NCBI RefSeq assembly: GCF_002355475.1
Contig: NZ_AP014862.1
Coordinates: 3,410,001 to 3,474,000, forward strand
Reading direction: 5' to 3'
Length of the DNA stretch: 64,000 nt
From: Pseudomonas furukawaii
GTDB lineage: Bacteria > Pseudomonadota > Gammaproteobacteria > Pseudomonadales > Pseudomonadaceae
Positions 54,510 to 63,202 of this stretch are shown one piece after another. A model generated the notes under the pieces. The model saw only the letters and a program-made list of their open reading frames with translations, was not told where the DNA came from and ran no database searches. The position numbers and the translations under genes were made by a program. The stretch's first letter is position 1, and every line of letters starts with the position of its first letter.

Positions 54510-55913
54510 TCAGATATCCGGCTCGAACAGCTTGCGCTTCATCACCAGCTTCACCCACAGCAGGGCGATCAGGCTGACCACGGCCAGCACCGCGCCGGTG
54601 AGCAGGTAGACGGTCTGGGTCATCTCCGGCGACGGCGAGTTGTTCAGCGCGATGTAGCCCATGCCGAGGATGCCGACGACCTGCGGCAACGGGTAGAAGG
54701 CCGACTTGTAGGGACGCGGCAGGTCCGGGTGGCGCCGGCGCAGCACCATCACGTTGACGTGGGCGATGATGTAGGCCAGCAGCCAGCTGGTGGACGCGGC
54801 GATCAGCAGCGTGATGATGGAATCCGGCCCCATCAGCAGGAACGGCAGCGCGATGATGATGGCGACGAAGACAATGGCCATCCAGGGCGTGCCGAAGCGC
54901 TTGTGCAGCACCTTCATCTGCGGGAAGGCCTGGCCGTTCTCGGCCATGCCGCAGAGCATGCGCGGCACCGCCGCCAGCACGGTGTTGACCGTGGAGCAGG
55001 TGGCGGTCAGGGCCATCACCGTGGCGATGATCACCGCGCCCTTGCCGAACACCGCGAACACGTAGTCCAGGTAAGGCAGCGGCGAGGTGGTCAGGGTCTC
55101 CACCGACAGGTAGCGGCTGGCGCCGATGCAGAAGATCACGAACAGGGTGAAGGTGATGGTCAGCGAGAGCATCATCGAGCGCGGGATGTTGCGTTCCGGC
55201 TGGCGCACCTCGCCGATCAGCGGGCAGATGAACTCCGCCCCCACCAGCAGCCACATGGCCAGGGCCACCAGGCCGATGAAGCTGCCGTCGAGGACGCCGC
55301 CCCATCCCCAGTCCACGTCCGGCACGAATCCCATGGCGGGCGCCTCGCCCAGCCCGCTCACCGCCGTCACCCCCACCAGCAGCAGGGCCACCACCATGGC
55401 GAAGGTGAAGACGTTCTGCAGCCGGGCGAAGACGTCGGTGCCGAGGATATTCAGCACCGTCAGCAACGCCAGGATGGCCAAGGGCACCAGGGTCGCGGGG
55501 AATACCCCGGGAAACAGCTTGTCGAGGATGGCGTCCACCAGCAGCAGTTCGGCGGAGAGGCCGAACATGGCGACTATCACGTACCCCGCGAACACCGCGA
55601 CTATGGCCGGGAAGTGGCCGATGGCCTTTTGCGTGTAGGTCGCCAGGGTGCCGGCCTGGGGGAACATCAGCGACAGCTCGGCGAAGCTCTGCACGTAGCA
55701 CTGGGCCAGGATGAAGGCCACGGCGAAGGCGGCGAGGAAGCCCAGGCCGCCGAAGCCCATGCCCTGCAGCGCCGACATCATCGCGCCCTGCACCACCACC
55801 ACGCCGATGCAGATGGCGATCATGGTGGCGAAGCCCAGGGACTTCAGGCTGGAACGGGCCGGCGAGCCGGCCGTCGCCGTCAGGTCCAGGTCGTTGGTGG
55901 AGGTCTTGTTCAT
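54510..55913 (-). CDS. APC-family amino acid/amine permease
   Basis: 467 residues, about 12 transmembrane helices of the APC superfamily: KSLGFATMIAICIGVVVVQGAMMSALQGMGFGGLGFLAAF, FAELSLMFPQAGTLATYTQKAIGHFPAIVAVFAGYVI, LVGAEFICPLIGEVRQPERNIPRSMMLSLTITF. The neighbours feaR and aldehyde dehydrogenase suggest an amine or amino acid substrate. Start ATG with GAGGA eight bases upstream; a longer start is not supported. It lies 38 bp after the aldehyde dehydrogenase, so the two are one operon. Confidence 0.88.
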   Translation of the reverse strand: MNKTSTNDLDLTATAGSPARSSLKSLGFATMIAICIGVVVVQGAMMSALQGMGFGGLGFLAAFAVAFILAQCYVQSFAELSLMFPQAGTLATYTQKAIGHFPAIVAVFAGYVIVAMFGLSAELLLVDAILDKLFPGVFPATLVPLAILALLTVLNILGTDVFARLQNVFTFAMVVALLLVGVTAVSGLGEAPAMGFVPDVDWGWGGVLDGSFIGLVALAMWLLVGAEFICPLIGEVRQPERNIPRSMMLSLTITFTLFVIFCIGASRYLSVETLTTSPLPYLDYVFAVFGKGAVIIATVMALTATCSTVNTVLAAVPRMLCGMAENGQAFPQMKVLHKRFGTPWMAIVFVAIIIALPFLLMGPDSIITLLIAASTSWLLAYIIAHVNVMVLRRRHPDLPRPYKSAFYPLPQVVGILGMGYIALNNSPSPEMTQTVYLLTGAVLAVVSLIALLWVKLVMKRKLFEPDI

Positions 55914-55951
55914 TCTTGTGTTCCTCGCGGTTGGGTGCGTAACGGCATCGC

Positions 55952-57439
55952 TCAATAGGCGATGCAGACGGACTTGTTCTCGGTGAAGGCCTCGATGGCC
56001 GCATGCCCCATCTCGCGGCCGATGCCCGACTGCTTGAAGCCGCCGAAGGGCATGGAGGGGTCCAGCAGGTTGTGGGCGTTGACCCAGACGGTGCCGGCCT
56101 TGAGGCGCGGGATCAGGCCCATGACCTGCTTCAGGTCGTTGGACCAGATGCTCGCGGCCAGCCCGTAGGGGCTGTCGTTGGCCAGGCCGACCACCTCGTC
56201 GAGGTCATCGAAGGCGGTGGCCACCAGCACCGGGCCGAAGATTTCCTCGCGGACCACGTCCATGTCCGGGCGGACCCCCGCGATCACCGTCGGCTTGACG
56301 TAGAAACCGCGCTCGCCATGGGCCTCGCCCCCGCAGATCACGCTGGCCCCCTGGGCGCGGCCGCCGTCGACCATGGCCAGCACCCGACGCTGCTGCTTGG
56401 CGGAGATCAGCGGATTGATCTGCGCGGTCGGATCCAGGCCCGGGCCGATGCTGAGGGAGCCGGCGATGCCGTGCAGGCGCTCCAGCACCTGGTCGAAGGA
56501 TTTGCGCTGCACATAGAGGCGCGAACCGGCGGTGCAGACCTGGCCGTTATTGAAGAACACGGCCCCGGCCGCCCCGGCGGCGGCCTGGTCGAGCGCCGCG
56601 TCGTCCAGCACGATCACCGGGCTCTTGCCGCCCAGTTCGAGGGTGAAGCGGGTCATGTTCTCCACGGCCGCGTGGCCGATCAGCTTGCCCACCTGGGTGG
56701 ACCCGGTGAAGGCCAGCTTGTCGATGCCCGGATGCGCCGCCAGGGCCGCGCCGGCTTCCGCGCCGACACCGGTGACGATGTTCACCACCCCCGCCGGGAT
56801 GCCCGCCTCCAGGCACAGCTGGCCAAGGCGCAAGGCGGTCAGCGGCGTCTCGTCGGCCGGTTTGAGCACCAGGGTGCAACCGCAGGCGAGCGCCGGCACC
56901 ACCTTCCACAGCGCCATCAGCAACGGGAAGTTCCAGGGCACGATCGCCCCCACCACGCCCACCGGCTCCGGCACCGTGTAGGCGCGGAACTTGCCGCCGG
57001 GAATGGCGCCGATGGAGAGGTCCAGGCTCTTGCCCTCGATCTTGGTGGCCCAGCCGGCCATGTAGCGCACGTACTCGACGCCCGCGCCCACCTCGATGGC
57101 CCGCGACAGGTTGATGGACTTGCCGTTGTTCAGGGTTTCCAGCTGCGCCAGCTCCTCGCCGTGCGCCTCCAGAAGATCCGCCAGCTTCAGCAGCAGCCGC
57201 TCGCGGTCCGCCGGGCGCTGGGACGCCCAGCTGCCCTCGAAGGCCCGTCGGGCGGCAGCCACCGCCAAGTCCACGTCGGCCGGGGCGGCCACCGCCACCC
57301 GCGCCAGTACCTCGCCTGTGGAAGGGTCATGCACCGGCATCTCGCTACCGGACAGCGCCGGCCGGGACTGGCCATCGATCAAAAGCCCATGGCGGGCCTG
57401 CACGAAGGCCGCGACACGGGGGTCAAGGGCAATGCTCAT
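55952..57439 (-). CDS. Aldehyde dehydrogenase, FeaB (phenylacetaldehyde dehydrogenase)-like
   Basis: 495 residues with the NAD-dependent ALDH signatures: VVGAIVPWNFPLLMALWKVVPALACGCTLVLKPADETPLTALRL, the glutamate motif LELGGKSPVIVLDDAA and the active-site cysteine in FFNNGQVCTAGSRLYVQ. The C-terminal GTVWVNAHNLLDPSMPFGGFKQSGIGREMG is typical for phenylacetaldehyde dehydrogenase. It would oxidise the aldehyde made from an amine. The start is MSIALDP, with GAGG seven bases upstream. Confidence 0.88.
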   Translation of the reverse strand: MSIALDPRVAAFVQARHGLLIDGQSRPALSGSEMPVHDPSTGEVLARVAVAAPADVDLAVAAARRAFEGSWASQRPADRERLLLKLADLLEAHGEELAQLETLNNGKSINLSRAIEVGAGVEYVRYMAGWATKIEGKSLDLSIGAIPGGKFRAYTVPEPVGVVGAIVPWNFPLLMALWKVVPALACGCTLVLKPADETPLTALRLGQLCLEAGIPAGVVNIVTGVGAEAGAALAAHPGIDKLAFTGSTQVGKLIGHAAVENMTRFTLELGGKSPVIVLDDAALDQAAAGAAGAVFFNNGQVCTAGSRLYVQRKSFDQVLERLHGIAGSLSIGPGLDPTAQINPLISAKQQRRVLAMVDGGRAQGASVICGGEAHGERGFYVKPTVIAGVRPDMDVVREEIFGPVLVATAFDDLDEVVGLANDSPYGLAASIWSNDLKQVMGLIPRLKAGTVWVNAHNLLDPSMPFGGFKQSGIGREMGHAAIEAFTENKSVCIAY

Positions 57440-57678
57440 CTCGAGTCCTCTCTTTGCTCGGCCGCCGGGACGGCCGGGGTTCACGGATAGTCGAGAATCA
57501 CTCTGCGCCAAGCCCGGAAGGCGATCTTGACCCTGGCTGCCGCCGGATTTGCCAATGGCTGCCAGCCCCCTGGCAGGAAGAGGCAAGCCCGCTGGCAGGC
57601 TGGAACAAGTATTCGGCGGCCGCATGGGGCACAAATGGACCCACGCAGCCACACCGCTGCACTCGAGGAGAATTCACC
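57440..57678. promoter_or_regulatory. Divergent promoter region with repeated TGCCAG/CTGGCA half-sites
   Basis: 239 bp between the aldehyde dehydrogenase and aminotransferase genes. Several TGCCAG/CTGGCA half-sites cluster around 57568-57600, including CTGCCAGCCCCCTGGCAG. They may be the binding sites for FeaR or the LuxR protein; no strong -10/-35 was seen. This is inference from spacing only. Confidence 0.4.
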
Positions 57679-59016
57679 GTGAGCACCAAAGACAACGCCT
57701 TCTGGCATCCCATGCTGCACCCCAACGAGATGAAGCAGCGCGAACCCATCCGCATCGTCCGTGGCGAGGGCTGCTACGTCTTCGATGACAAGGGCAACCG
57801 CCTGGTGGACGGCGTCGCCGGCCTCTGGAACGTCAACGTCGGCCACGGCCGCAAGGAGATCAAGGCCGCCATCAGCGCCCAGCTGGACGAATTGGAATAC
57901 TTCCAGCTCTTCGACGGCATCAGCCATCCCCGCGCCGAGGAGCTGGCCGCCAGGGTGATCGGCATGCTGGAGCCGGAAGGCATGCGCCGCGTGGCCTTCA
58001 GCTCCGGGGGCTCGGACGCCATCGAGACCGCGCTGAAGCTGGCCCGCCAGTACTGGAAGCTCCAGGGCCAGGCCGATCGCACCAAGTTCATTTCCCTGCG
58101 CCAGGGCTACCACGGCACCCACTTCGGCGGCGCCTCGATCAACGGCAACACCGTGTTCCGCCGCAACTACGAGCCGCTGCTGCCGGGCTGCTTCCACATC
58201 GACACGCCCTGGCTCTACCGCAACCCCTACAGCCAGGACCCGGAAGAACTGGGGCAGATCTGCGCCGACCTGCTGGAGCGCGAGATCCAGTTCCAGAGCC
58301 CCGACACCGTGGCCGCCTTCATCGCCGAGCCCATCCAGGGCGCCGGCGGCGTGATCGTGCCACCGGCCAACTACTGGCCGCTGATCCGCAAGGTCTGCGA
58401 CAAGTACGGCGTGCTGCTGATCGCCGACGAGATCGTCACCGGCTTCGGTCGCTCGGGTTCCCTGTTCGGCAGCCGCCTGTGGGGCGTCAAGCCGGACATC
58501 ATGTGCCTGGCCAAGGGCATTTCCTCGGGCTACATCCCCCTGGGCGCCACCACGGTCAACGAGCGCATCGAGCAGGCCTTCGCCGCCAACGGCAACTTCA
58601 CCGGCGCCATCATGCACGGCTACACCTACTCCGGGCATCCGGTGGCCTGCGCCGCAGCCCTGGCCAACCTGGACATCGTCGAGCAGGAAAACCTGCCGGC
58701 CAACGCCGCGAAACAGGGCGAGCACCTGCTCAAGAGCCTGGCCAGCTTCCCCGAGCGCTTCGCCGCAGTGGGCGAGGTACGCGGCAAGGGCCTGATGGTG
58801 GCGCTGGACCTGGTGAGCGACAAGGCCACCCGCGAGCCCATCGACCCCCTGGGCGGCTACGCCAACCGCGTCGCCGAGATCGCCCGCGCCAATGGCGTGA
58901 TGGTCCGCCCGGTGGGCACCAAGATCATCCTCTCGCCACCGCTGGTGATCGAGCGGGAGCAGATCGACACCCTGGTCAACGCCCTGGCCATCGGTTTCCA
59001 GGAAGCCCGGTACTGA
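57679..59016 (+). CDS. Class III omega-aminotransferase (aspartate aminotransferase family)
   Basis: 445 residues of PLP fold type I, class [76 protein letters not shown], the cofactor motif [22 protein letters not shown] and the PLP lysine in [17 protein letters not shown]. It transfers the amino group of an amine or omega-amino acid to pyruvate or 2-oxoglutarate, giving an aldehyde. The GTG start has AGGAG eight bases upstream. It is divergent to the aldehyde dehydrogenase. Confidence 0.9.
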   Translation: MSTKDNAFWHPMLHPNEMKQREPIRIVRGEGCYVFDDKGNRLVDGVAGLWNVNVGHGRKEIKAAISAQLDELEYFQLFDGISHPRAEELAARVIGMLEPEGMRRVAFSSGGSDAIETALKLARQYWKLQGQADRTKFISLRQGYHGTHFGGASINGNTVFRRNYEPLLPGCFHIDTPWLYRNPYSQDPEELGQICADLLEREIQFQSPDTVAAFIAEPIQGAGGVIVPPANYWPLIRKVCDKYGVLLIADEIVTGFGRSGSLFGSRLWGVKPDIMCLAKGISSGYIPLGATTVNERIEQAFAANGNFTGAIMHGYTYSGHPVACAAALANLDIVEQENLPANAAKQGEHLLKSLASFPERFAAVGEVRGKGLMVALDLVSDKATREPIDPLGGYANRVAEIARANGVMVRPVGTKIILSPPLVIEREQIDTLVNALAIGFQEARY

Positions 59017-59194
59017 TCCGCTGCGCGACGGCGATGCCGCGGTGGAAACGGCCTTGGCGTGCGCCTCCAGAGGCGTAGACTCGGAGGCCCCAGCCGTTTC
59101 CGCCGCGCCCCGCTCCAGCGCGCAAGCGCCGGGTGGTTGATGGGCCAAACATGAGCGCGGCCATGCCGCGTTCTTCCGTTCAGGAGGACGCACC

Positions 59195-59854
59195 ATGCAC
59201 GACAATTTCGGATTGCAGTGCCTGCAGGCCTTCAGCCGGGTGGTCCCCGCCTCCTGCCTGGTCTTCTACCGGGTGGACCGGAACCTGCGCGCCCGGGACT
59301 TCCAGTTGCTGCATATGGATAGGCGCACCCACCGCGACTACCTGGCCCACTACCGCGACTTCGACCCCCTGCAACCCGCTCTCTGCCGGGACGAACGCCA
59401 GCCCGTGATCCCGTTGCGCCAGGCCATGGCGCGCCAGGGCGGCGAGGCCCGGCGCATCTACCAGGGCTTCCTCGCCCGCCACGGGATCCGCGACGTGGTG
59501 GAGGTGATCGCCCATGATCGGCAACGCCCCCTGGTGGGCATCTCCCTGCTGCGCACGGGTCCGAACCCGGCCTTCGACGCCCGGGAACTCCAGTGCCTGG
59601 ACGGCCTGCGCGGCCTGCTGGACCTGGCCGTGCGCCAATGGCCGGTGGAGCAGGAAGACCCGCTCCCCACCCTCGCCGCCCTCACGCCCCGCGAACAGCA
59701 ACTCGCCCTGCTCCTGCGCGAGGGACTGTCCAACAAGGACCTGGCGCGGGAACTGGACCTGGGACTGGCGACGGTGAAGACCCACCTGATCCACCTGTTC
59801 CGCAAGACCGGCGCCCGCAGCCGGACGGAGCTGGTGCGCCGGCTGTTTCCCTAG
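59195..59854 (+). CDS. LuxR-family transcriptional regulator
   Basis: 219 residues: a nonstandard N-terminal domain (MHDNFGLQCLQAFSRVVPASCLVFYRVDRNLRARDFQLLHMDRRTHRDYLAHYRDFDPLQP) and a C-terminal LuxR HTH (LTPREQQLALLLREGLSNKDLARELDLGLATVKTHLIHLFRKTGARSRTELVRRL). It resembles the regulators that accompany monoamine genes. There is no autoinducer-binding signature. The next gene is MoaF-like. Confidence 0.87.
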   Translation: MHDNFGLQCLQAFSRVVPASCLVFYRVDRNLRARDFQLLHMDRRTHRDYLAHYRDFDPLQPALCRDERQPVIPLRQAMARQGGEARRIYQGFLARHGIRDVVEVIAHDRQRPLVGISLLRTGPNPAFDARELQCLDGLRGLLDLAVRQWPVEQEDPLPTLAALTPREQQLALLLREGLSNKDLARELDLGLATVKTHLIHLFRKTGARSRTELVRRLFP

Positions 59855-59963
59855 CCTTGCAGGGTGGAGCCGGATGGATCACCCACCTCCACCTTCCGGT
59901 TGATACCCGTCCCGGCCCATCCCGCCGACCATGGCCCCATCACCCACCCCGAGGAGATGTGCC

Positions 59964-60782
59964 ATGACCACCCAACCCGAATGGATCACCGTAGGCGCCC
60001 TGGCCGACGGATTCGCCCCCGAAGCCTTCATCCTGCCCAGCCTGGCCGACCTCGCCGGGCGCACCTTCACCCTGCACTTCGCCAATGGCTGGCAGATCGA
60101 GCACCGCTTCGACGCCCGCCGGGTCAACTGGGCCCTGGCCGACGGCAGCGCCCGTGGCGAGGCCGACTACCGCGCCACCTCGGTACGCGAGGGCCTCTAC
60201 CTGGTGGATTTCCTCAAGGAAGAAGACGGCCGCCCGGTGTCCGTCAGCCTGGTGCTGGACATCGCCAACGGTGCCTTCACCGCCGTGCTGGGACGCATGC
60301 CCAGCGAAGCCGAATGCCGTGGCGACCTGTTCAGCAAGGCGCTGGCCGGTGGCGAACTGACCTCGGTCCGCGCCGACTTCCTCCACGGCAGCCTCGACCG
60401 CCCCTGGCAGGACGGCGCCTGCCCCCACGCACCGACCCGCGAACTGGTGGGCCTGCGCAACCTCTACCGCTACAGCCCCACCGAGGTCTACGAGCACATC
60501 TACCTGAACGAGAACTTCTACAGCTGGCAATGCCTCAAGGGCGTCGAGCAGGGGCTGGCCGACACCGACCGCTGCCACACCATCAGGATCGCCGACCAGC
60601 TCTACCTCTTCGTCTGGCGCGAGAAGATCGTCCCGACCCTGGGCGTGATCCTGATCGACCTGCAGAAGCACCGCAGCGACGGCAAGATCTGCGGCTACGC
60701 CGGTGGCGACTTCGGCCAGCTGTCGAACTTCCCGGTCAGCTCCCACTGCAGCATCCTCAACCACACGGATTACCCGCAATGA
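59964..60782 (+). CDS. moaF: MoaF family protein
   Basis: 272 residues: EWITVGALADGFAPEAFILPSLADLAGRTFTLHFANGWQIEHRFDARRVNWAL, and the C-terminal NLYRYSPTEVYEHIYLNENFYSWQCLKGVEQGLADTDRCHTIRIADQLYLFVWREKIVPTLGVILIDL. It matches the MoaF N- and C-terminal domains of the monoamine regulon (and not molybdenum-cofactor genes of similar name). The biochemical role is unknown. GAGGAGATGTGCC precedes the ATG; its stop overlaps the next start (ATGA). Confidence 0.88.
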   Translation: MTTQPEWITVGALADGFAPEAFILPSLADLAGRTFTLHFANGWQIEHRFDARRVNWALADGSARGEADYRATSVREGLYLVDFLKEEDGRPVSVSLVLDIANGAFTAVLGRMPSEAECRGDLFSKALAGGELTSVRADFLHGSLDRPWQDGACPHAPTRELVGLRNLYRYSPTEVYEHIYLNENFYSWQCLKGVEQGLADTDRCHTIRIADQLYLFVWREKIVPTLGVILIDLQKHRSDGKICGYAGGDFGQLSNFPVSSHCSILNHTDYPQ

Positions 60783-61561
60783 AAAGCCGCACCGTGCTCA
60801 TCACCGGCGCGGGCACCGGCATAGGCGCCGCCTGCGCGCGGCGCCTCGCCAGCGAAGGGGCGAACCTGGTGCTGATGGGGCGCCGCGTCGCGCCCCTGGA
60901 AGCGGTGGCCGCCGAAACCGGCGGCCTGGTGCTGGCGGCGGACGTCGCCAGCAGCGCCGACTGGCCGCGCTGCATCGCGGCCATCGTCGAACGCTTCGGC
61001 GGCCTCGACGGGGTGATCGCCAACGCCGGCGGCCATGGCCTGGGCAGCGCAACGGACACCGGCGATGACGACTGGCAGGCCGCCATGCGGGCCAACCTCG
61101 ACAGTGCCTTCCACACGGCTCGCGCCTGCCTGCCCCTGCTGGTGCAACGGCGCGGCTCCATGGTGCTGATGGCCTCCATTGCCGCGCTGGCGGCCGGCGA
61201 AGGCGTGTGCGGCTACACCACCGCCAAGCACGCGCTCATCGGCCTGACCCGCTCCCTGGCGCGGGACTATGGCCCCCAGGGCGTGCGCGTCAACGCGGTC
61301 TCACCGGGCTGGGTGCGCACGCCCATGGCCGACGCCGAGATGCAGCCACTGATGGAGCGCCACGGCGAAAGCCTGGACGCGGCCTACGCGCGGGTCACCG
61401 CCGAGGTGCCGCTGCGGCGCCCGGCCAGCCCGGAGGAGATCGCCAGCGTCTGCCGCTTCCTGCTGGGCGACGAGTCCGCCATCGTCACCGGCATCAACCT
61501 GGTGGCCGACGGCGGCTCCAGCATCGTCGACGTGCCGACCCTGGCCTTCGGCCGCGGCTAG
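60779..61561 (+). CDS. Short-chain dehydrogenase/reductase, coupled to moaF
   Basis: 260 residues: the nucleotide motif TVLITGAGTGIGAACARRLASEGANLVLMGRR, IANAGG, the catalytic Ser in LMASIAALAAGEG, and YTTAK (Tyr and Lys). It oxidises or reduces an alcohol/ketone with NAD(P). Start ATG overlaps the moaF stop. The monoamine gene set in enterobacteria also pairs moaF with a dehydrogenase-like gene. Confidence 0.9.
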   Translation: MKSRTVLITGAGTGIGAACARRLASEGANLVLMGRRVAPLEAVAAETGGLVLAADVASSADWPRCIAAIVERFGGLDGVIANAGGHGLGSATDTGDDDWQAAMRANLDSAFHTARACLPLLVQRRGSMVLMASIAALAAGEGVCGYTTAKHALIGLTRSLARDYGPQGVRVNAVSPGWVRTPMADAEMQPLMERHGESLDAAYARVTAEVPLRRPASPEEIASVCRFLLGDESAIVTGINLVADGGSSIVDVPTLAFGRG

Positions 61562-61575
61562 CCCCCCGTTGCGGT

Positions 61576-61723
61576 CGTAGGAGCCGGCTTGCCGGCGAAT
61601 GGCACAGACCTGTTCGCGAGCAAGCTCGCTCCTACCGGAGCGGCAGGTCCGTAGGAGCCGGCTTGCCGGCGAATGCGCGGCCCCGTTCGCGAGCAAGCTC
61701 GCTCCTACCAGAGCGGCAGGCCC
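61576..61723. repeat. BIME: two tandem 74-bp REP pairs
   Basis: Each unit holds a GTAGGAGCCGGCTTGCCGGCGAA-type REP followed by an inverted TTCGCGAGCAAGCTCGCTCCTAC-type REP. Units run 61576-61649 and 61650-61723, differing mainly in the central spacer. Both contain CGTAGGAGCC, the site the IS at 14.2 kb used. Confidence 0.9.
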
Positions 61724-61824
61724 GCCGTCCCCGCAACGCTGAAATACCCCACGCGAAGGCACCGGCCGGGCCGGAAAATACATTAAGATATTAACCGTCA
61801 TCCCCCCTGTCCCTGCCTGCCCCG

Positions 61825-63072
61825 ATGCCCGACTCCCGCTCCTGGCCCACGCCCATCCGCGCCCTGCGTCATCCGAACTTCCGTCTCTACTTCACCGGCC
61901 AGGCCGTTTCCACGCTGGGCAGCTGGCTGCAGCAGGTGGCACTGGCCTGGCTGATCTACCGCCTCACCGGCTCGGCGGCGCTGCTCGGGGTCACCACCTT
62001 CGCCTCGCTGCTGCCGCAGCTGCTGGTGGGGCCCCTGGCGGGGGCGTGGATCGACCGGCATGACAAGCGCCGCCTGCTGATCGGCGTACAGGGTTTGCTG
62101 GGGCTCCAGGCCATCGCCCTGACGGTGCTGACGGCGACCGGCCTGATCGGCCCGACGCTGATCGTCCTGATGGCGGCAGTCCTGGGGGTGCTGAATGCCT
62201 TCGATACGCCGCTGCGGCAGTCGCTGCTCAGCCAGTTCGTCAGCGGCAAGGAGGACCTGCCCAACGCCCTGGCGCTGAACGCCATGCTGTTCAACGCTTC
62301 GCGCTTCATCGGCCCGCCGCTGGCCGGCCTGCTGCTGGGGTTCACCAGTGAAGCCACCTGTTTCGCCCTCAATGCCCTCTCCTACCTGGGCCTGGCCGCC
62401 GGGCTGCTGGTCATCCGCATGGCGCCCACGCCCCGGGCGGCCGGTTCCACCGGGGATGTGTTCCGCGAGGGGCTGACCTACGTCGCCGCCCAACCGCCCA
62501 TTCGCCAGATGATGCTCAGCGTGCTGGTGGTCAACCTCACCGCCTCCAGCTACGCGGTGCTGCTGCCGGTGTTCGCCAAGGACATCTTCGCCGGCGACGC
62601 CCGCACCCTGGGCTGGCTCTGGGGCGCCGCCGGCCTGGGGTCCCTGGTGGGAACCCTGCTGCTCGCCAACCGCCATGCCCTGACCAGCCTGGTCGGCACC
62701 ATCCTGGCCTGCGCCCTGGCCGGCGGCGCCGGGTTGCTGGCCTTCGCCGCCAGCCAGCACCTGGCCCTGTCCCTGCTGGCCATGGCGGTGATCGGCTTCT
62801 CCATCACCAACTGCAACGTCGGCACCAACATCCTCCTGCAGAGCCTCGCGCCGGAACGCCTGCGGGGTCGCGTGGTATCGCTCTACACCTCGACGCGCTT
62901 CGGCTTCGACGCTATCGGCGGCCTGCTGGTGGGCATCCTCGCCGAGCAGGTTGGCGCGCCCTGGGCCATGGCCAGCGCCGGGTTCCTGCTGCTGGGCTAC
63001 TGCGCCTGGCTGCTGCCTCGGCAACGACGCCTGGCCCGGCAAGTCGCCGACGCACCCCGGGAGGACGGCTGA
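61825..63072 (+). CDS. MFS transporter (EntS/MFS_3-like)
   Basis: 415 residues, 12 predicted helices. The MFS_3 pattern is visible: RALRHPNFRLYFTGQAVSTLGSWLQQVALAWLIYRLTGSAALLGVTTFASLLPQLLVGPLAGAWIDRHDKRRLL, and NALNAFDT-like and LNAMLFNASRFIGPPLAGLLL segments. These proteins usually export small molecules such as siderophores or drugs; the substrate is unknown. Starts 250 bp after the SDR gene. Confidence 0.85.
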   Translation: MPDSRSWPTPIRALRHPNFRLYFTGQAVSTLGSWLQQVALAWLIYRLTGSAALLGVTTFASLLPQLLVGPLAGAWIDRHDKRRLLIGVQGLLGLQAIALTVLTATGLIGPTLIVLMAAVLGVLNAFDTPLRQSLLSQFVSGKEDLPNALALNAMLFNASRFIGPPLAGLLLGFTSEATCFALNALSYLGLAAGLLVIRMAPTPRAAGSTGDVFREGLTYVAAQPPIRQMMLSVLVVNLTASSYAVLLPVFAKDIFAGDARTLGWLWGAAGLGSLVGTLLLANRHALTSLVGTILACALAGGAGLLAFAASQHLALSLLAMAVIGFSITNCNVGTNILLQSLAPERLRGRVVSLYTSTRFGFDAIGGLLVGILAEQVGAPWAMASAGFLLLGYCAWLLPRQRRLARQVADAPREDG

Positions 63073-63074
63073 CC

Positions 63075-63100
63075 CGCCATCCTGCATCTGCAGGATGGCG
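63075..63100. terminator. Perfect 12-bp hairpin after the MFS gene
   Basis: CGCCATCCTGCA-TC-TGCAGGATGGCG starts right after the MFS stop. No T-run follows, so termination may need Rho or the hairpin may only protect the 3' end. Confidence 0.5.
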
Positions 63101-63202
63101 ACCCCGAGGCGCACGGCTCGATACTGCCCGGACCGCACCACGTTGCCCGTCACGGACAGGCGGGTGACCGAAGCATAACGAGGTCGCACCTGGGGGTTAT
63201 CC

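Noticed and set aside
61576-61723. Tandem repeats as a CRISPR array
   Set aside because: Two 74-bp units made of REP palindromes with similar, not unique, spacers; this is a BIME.
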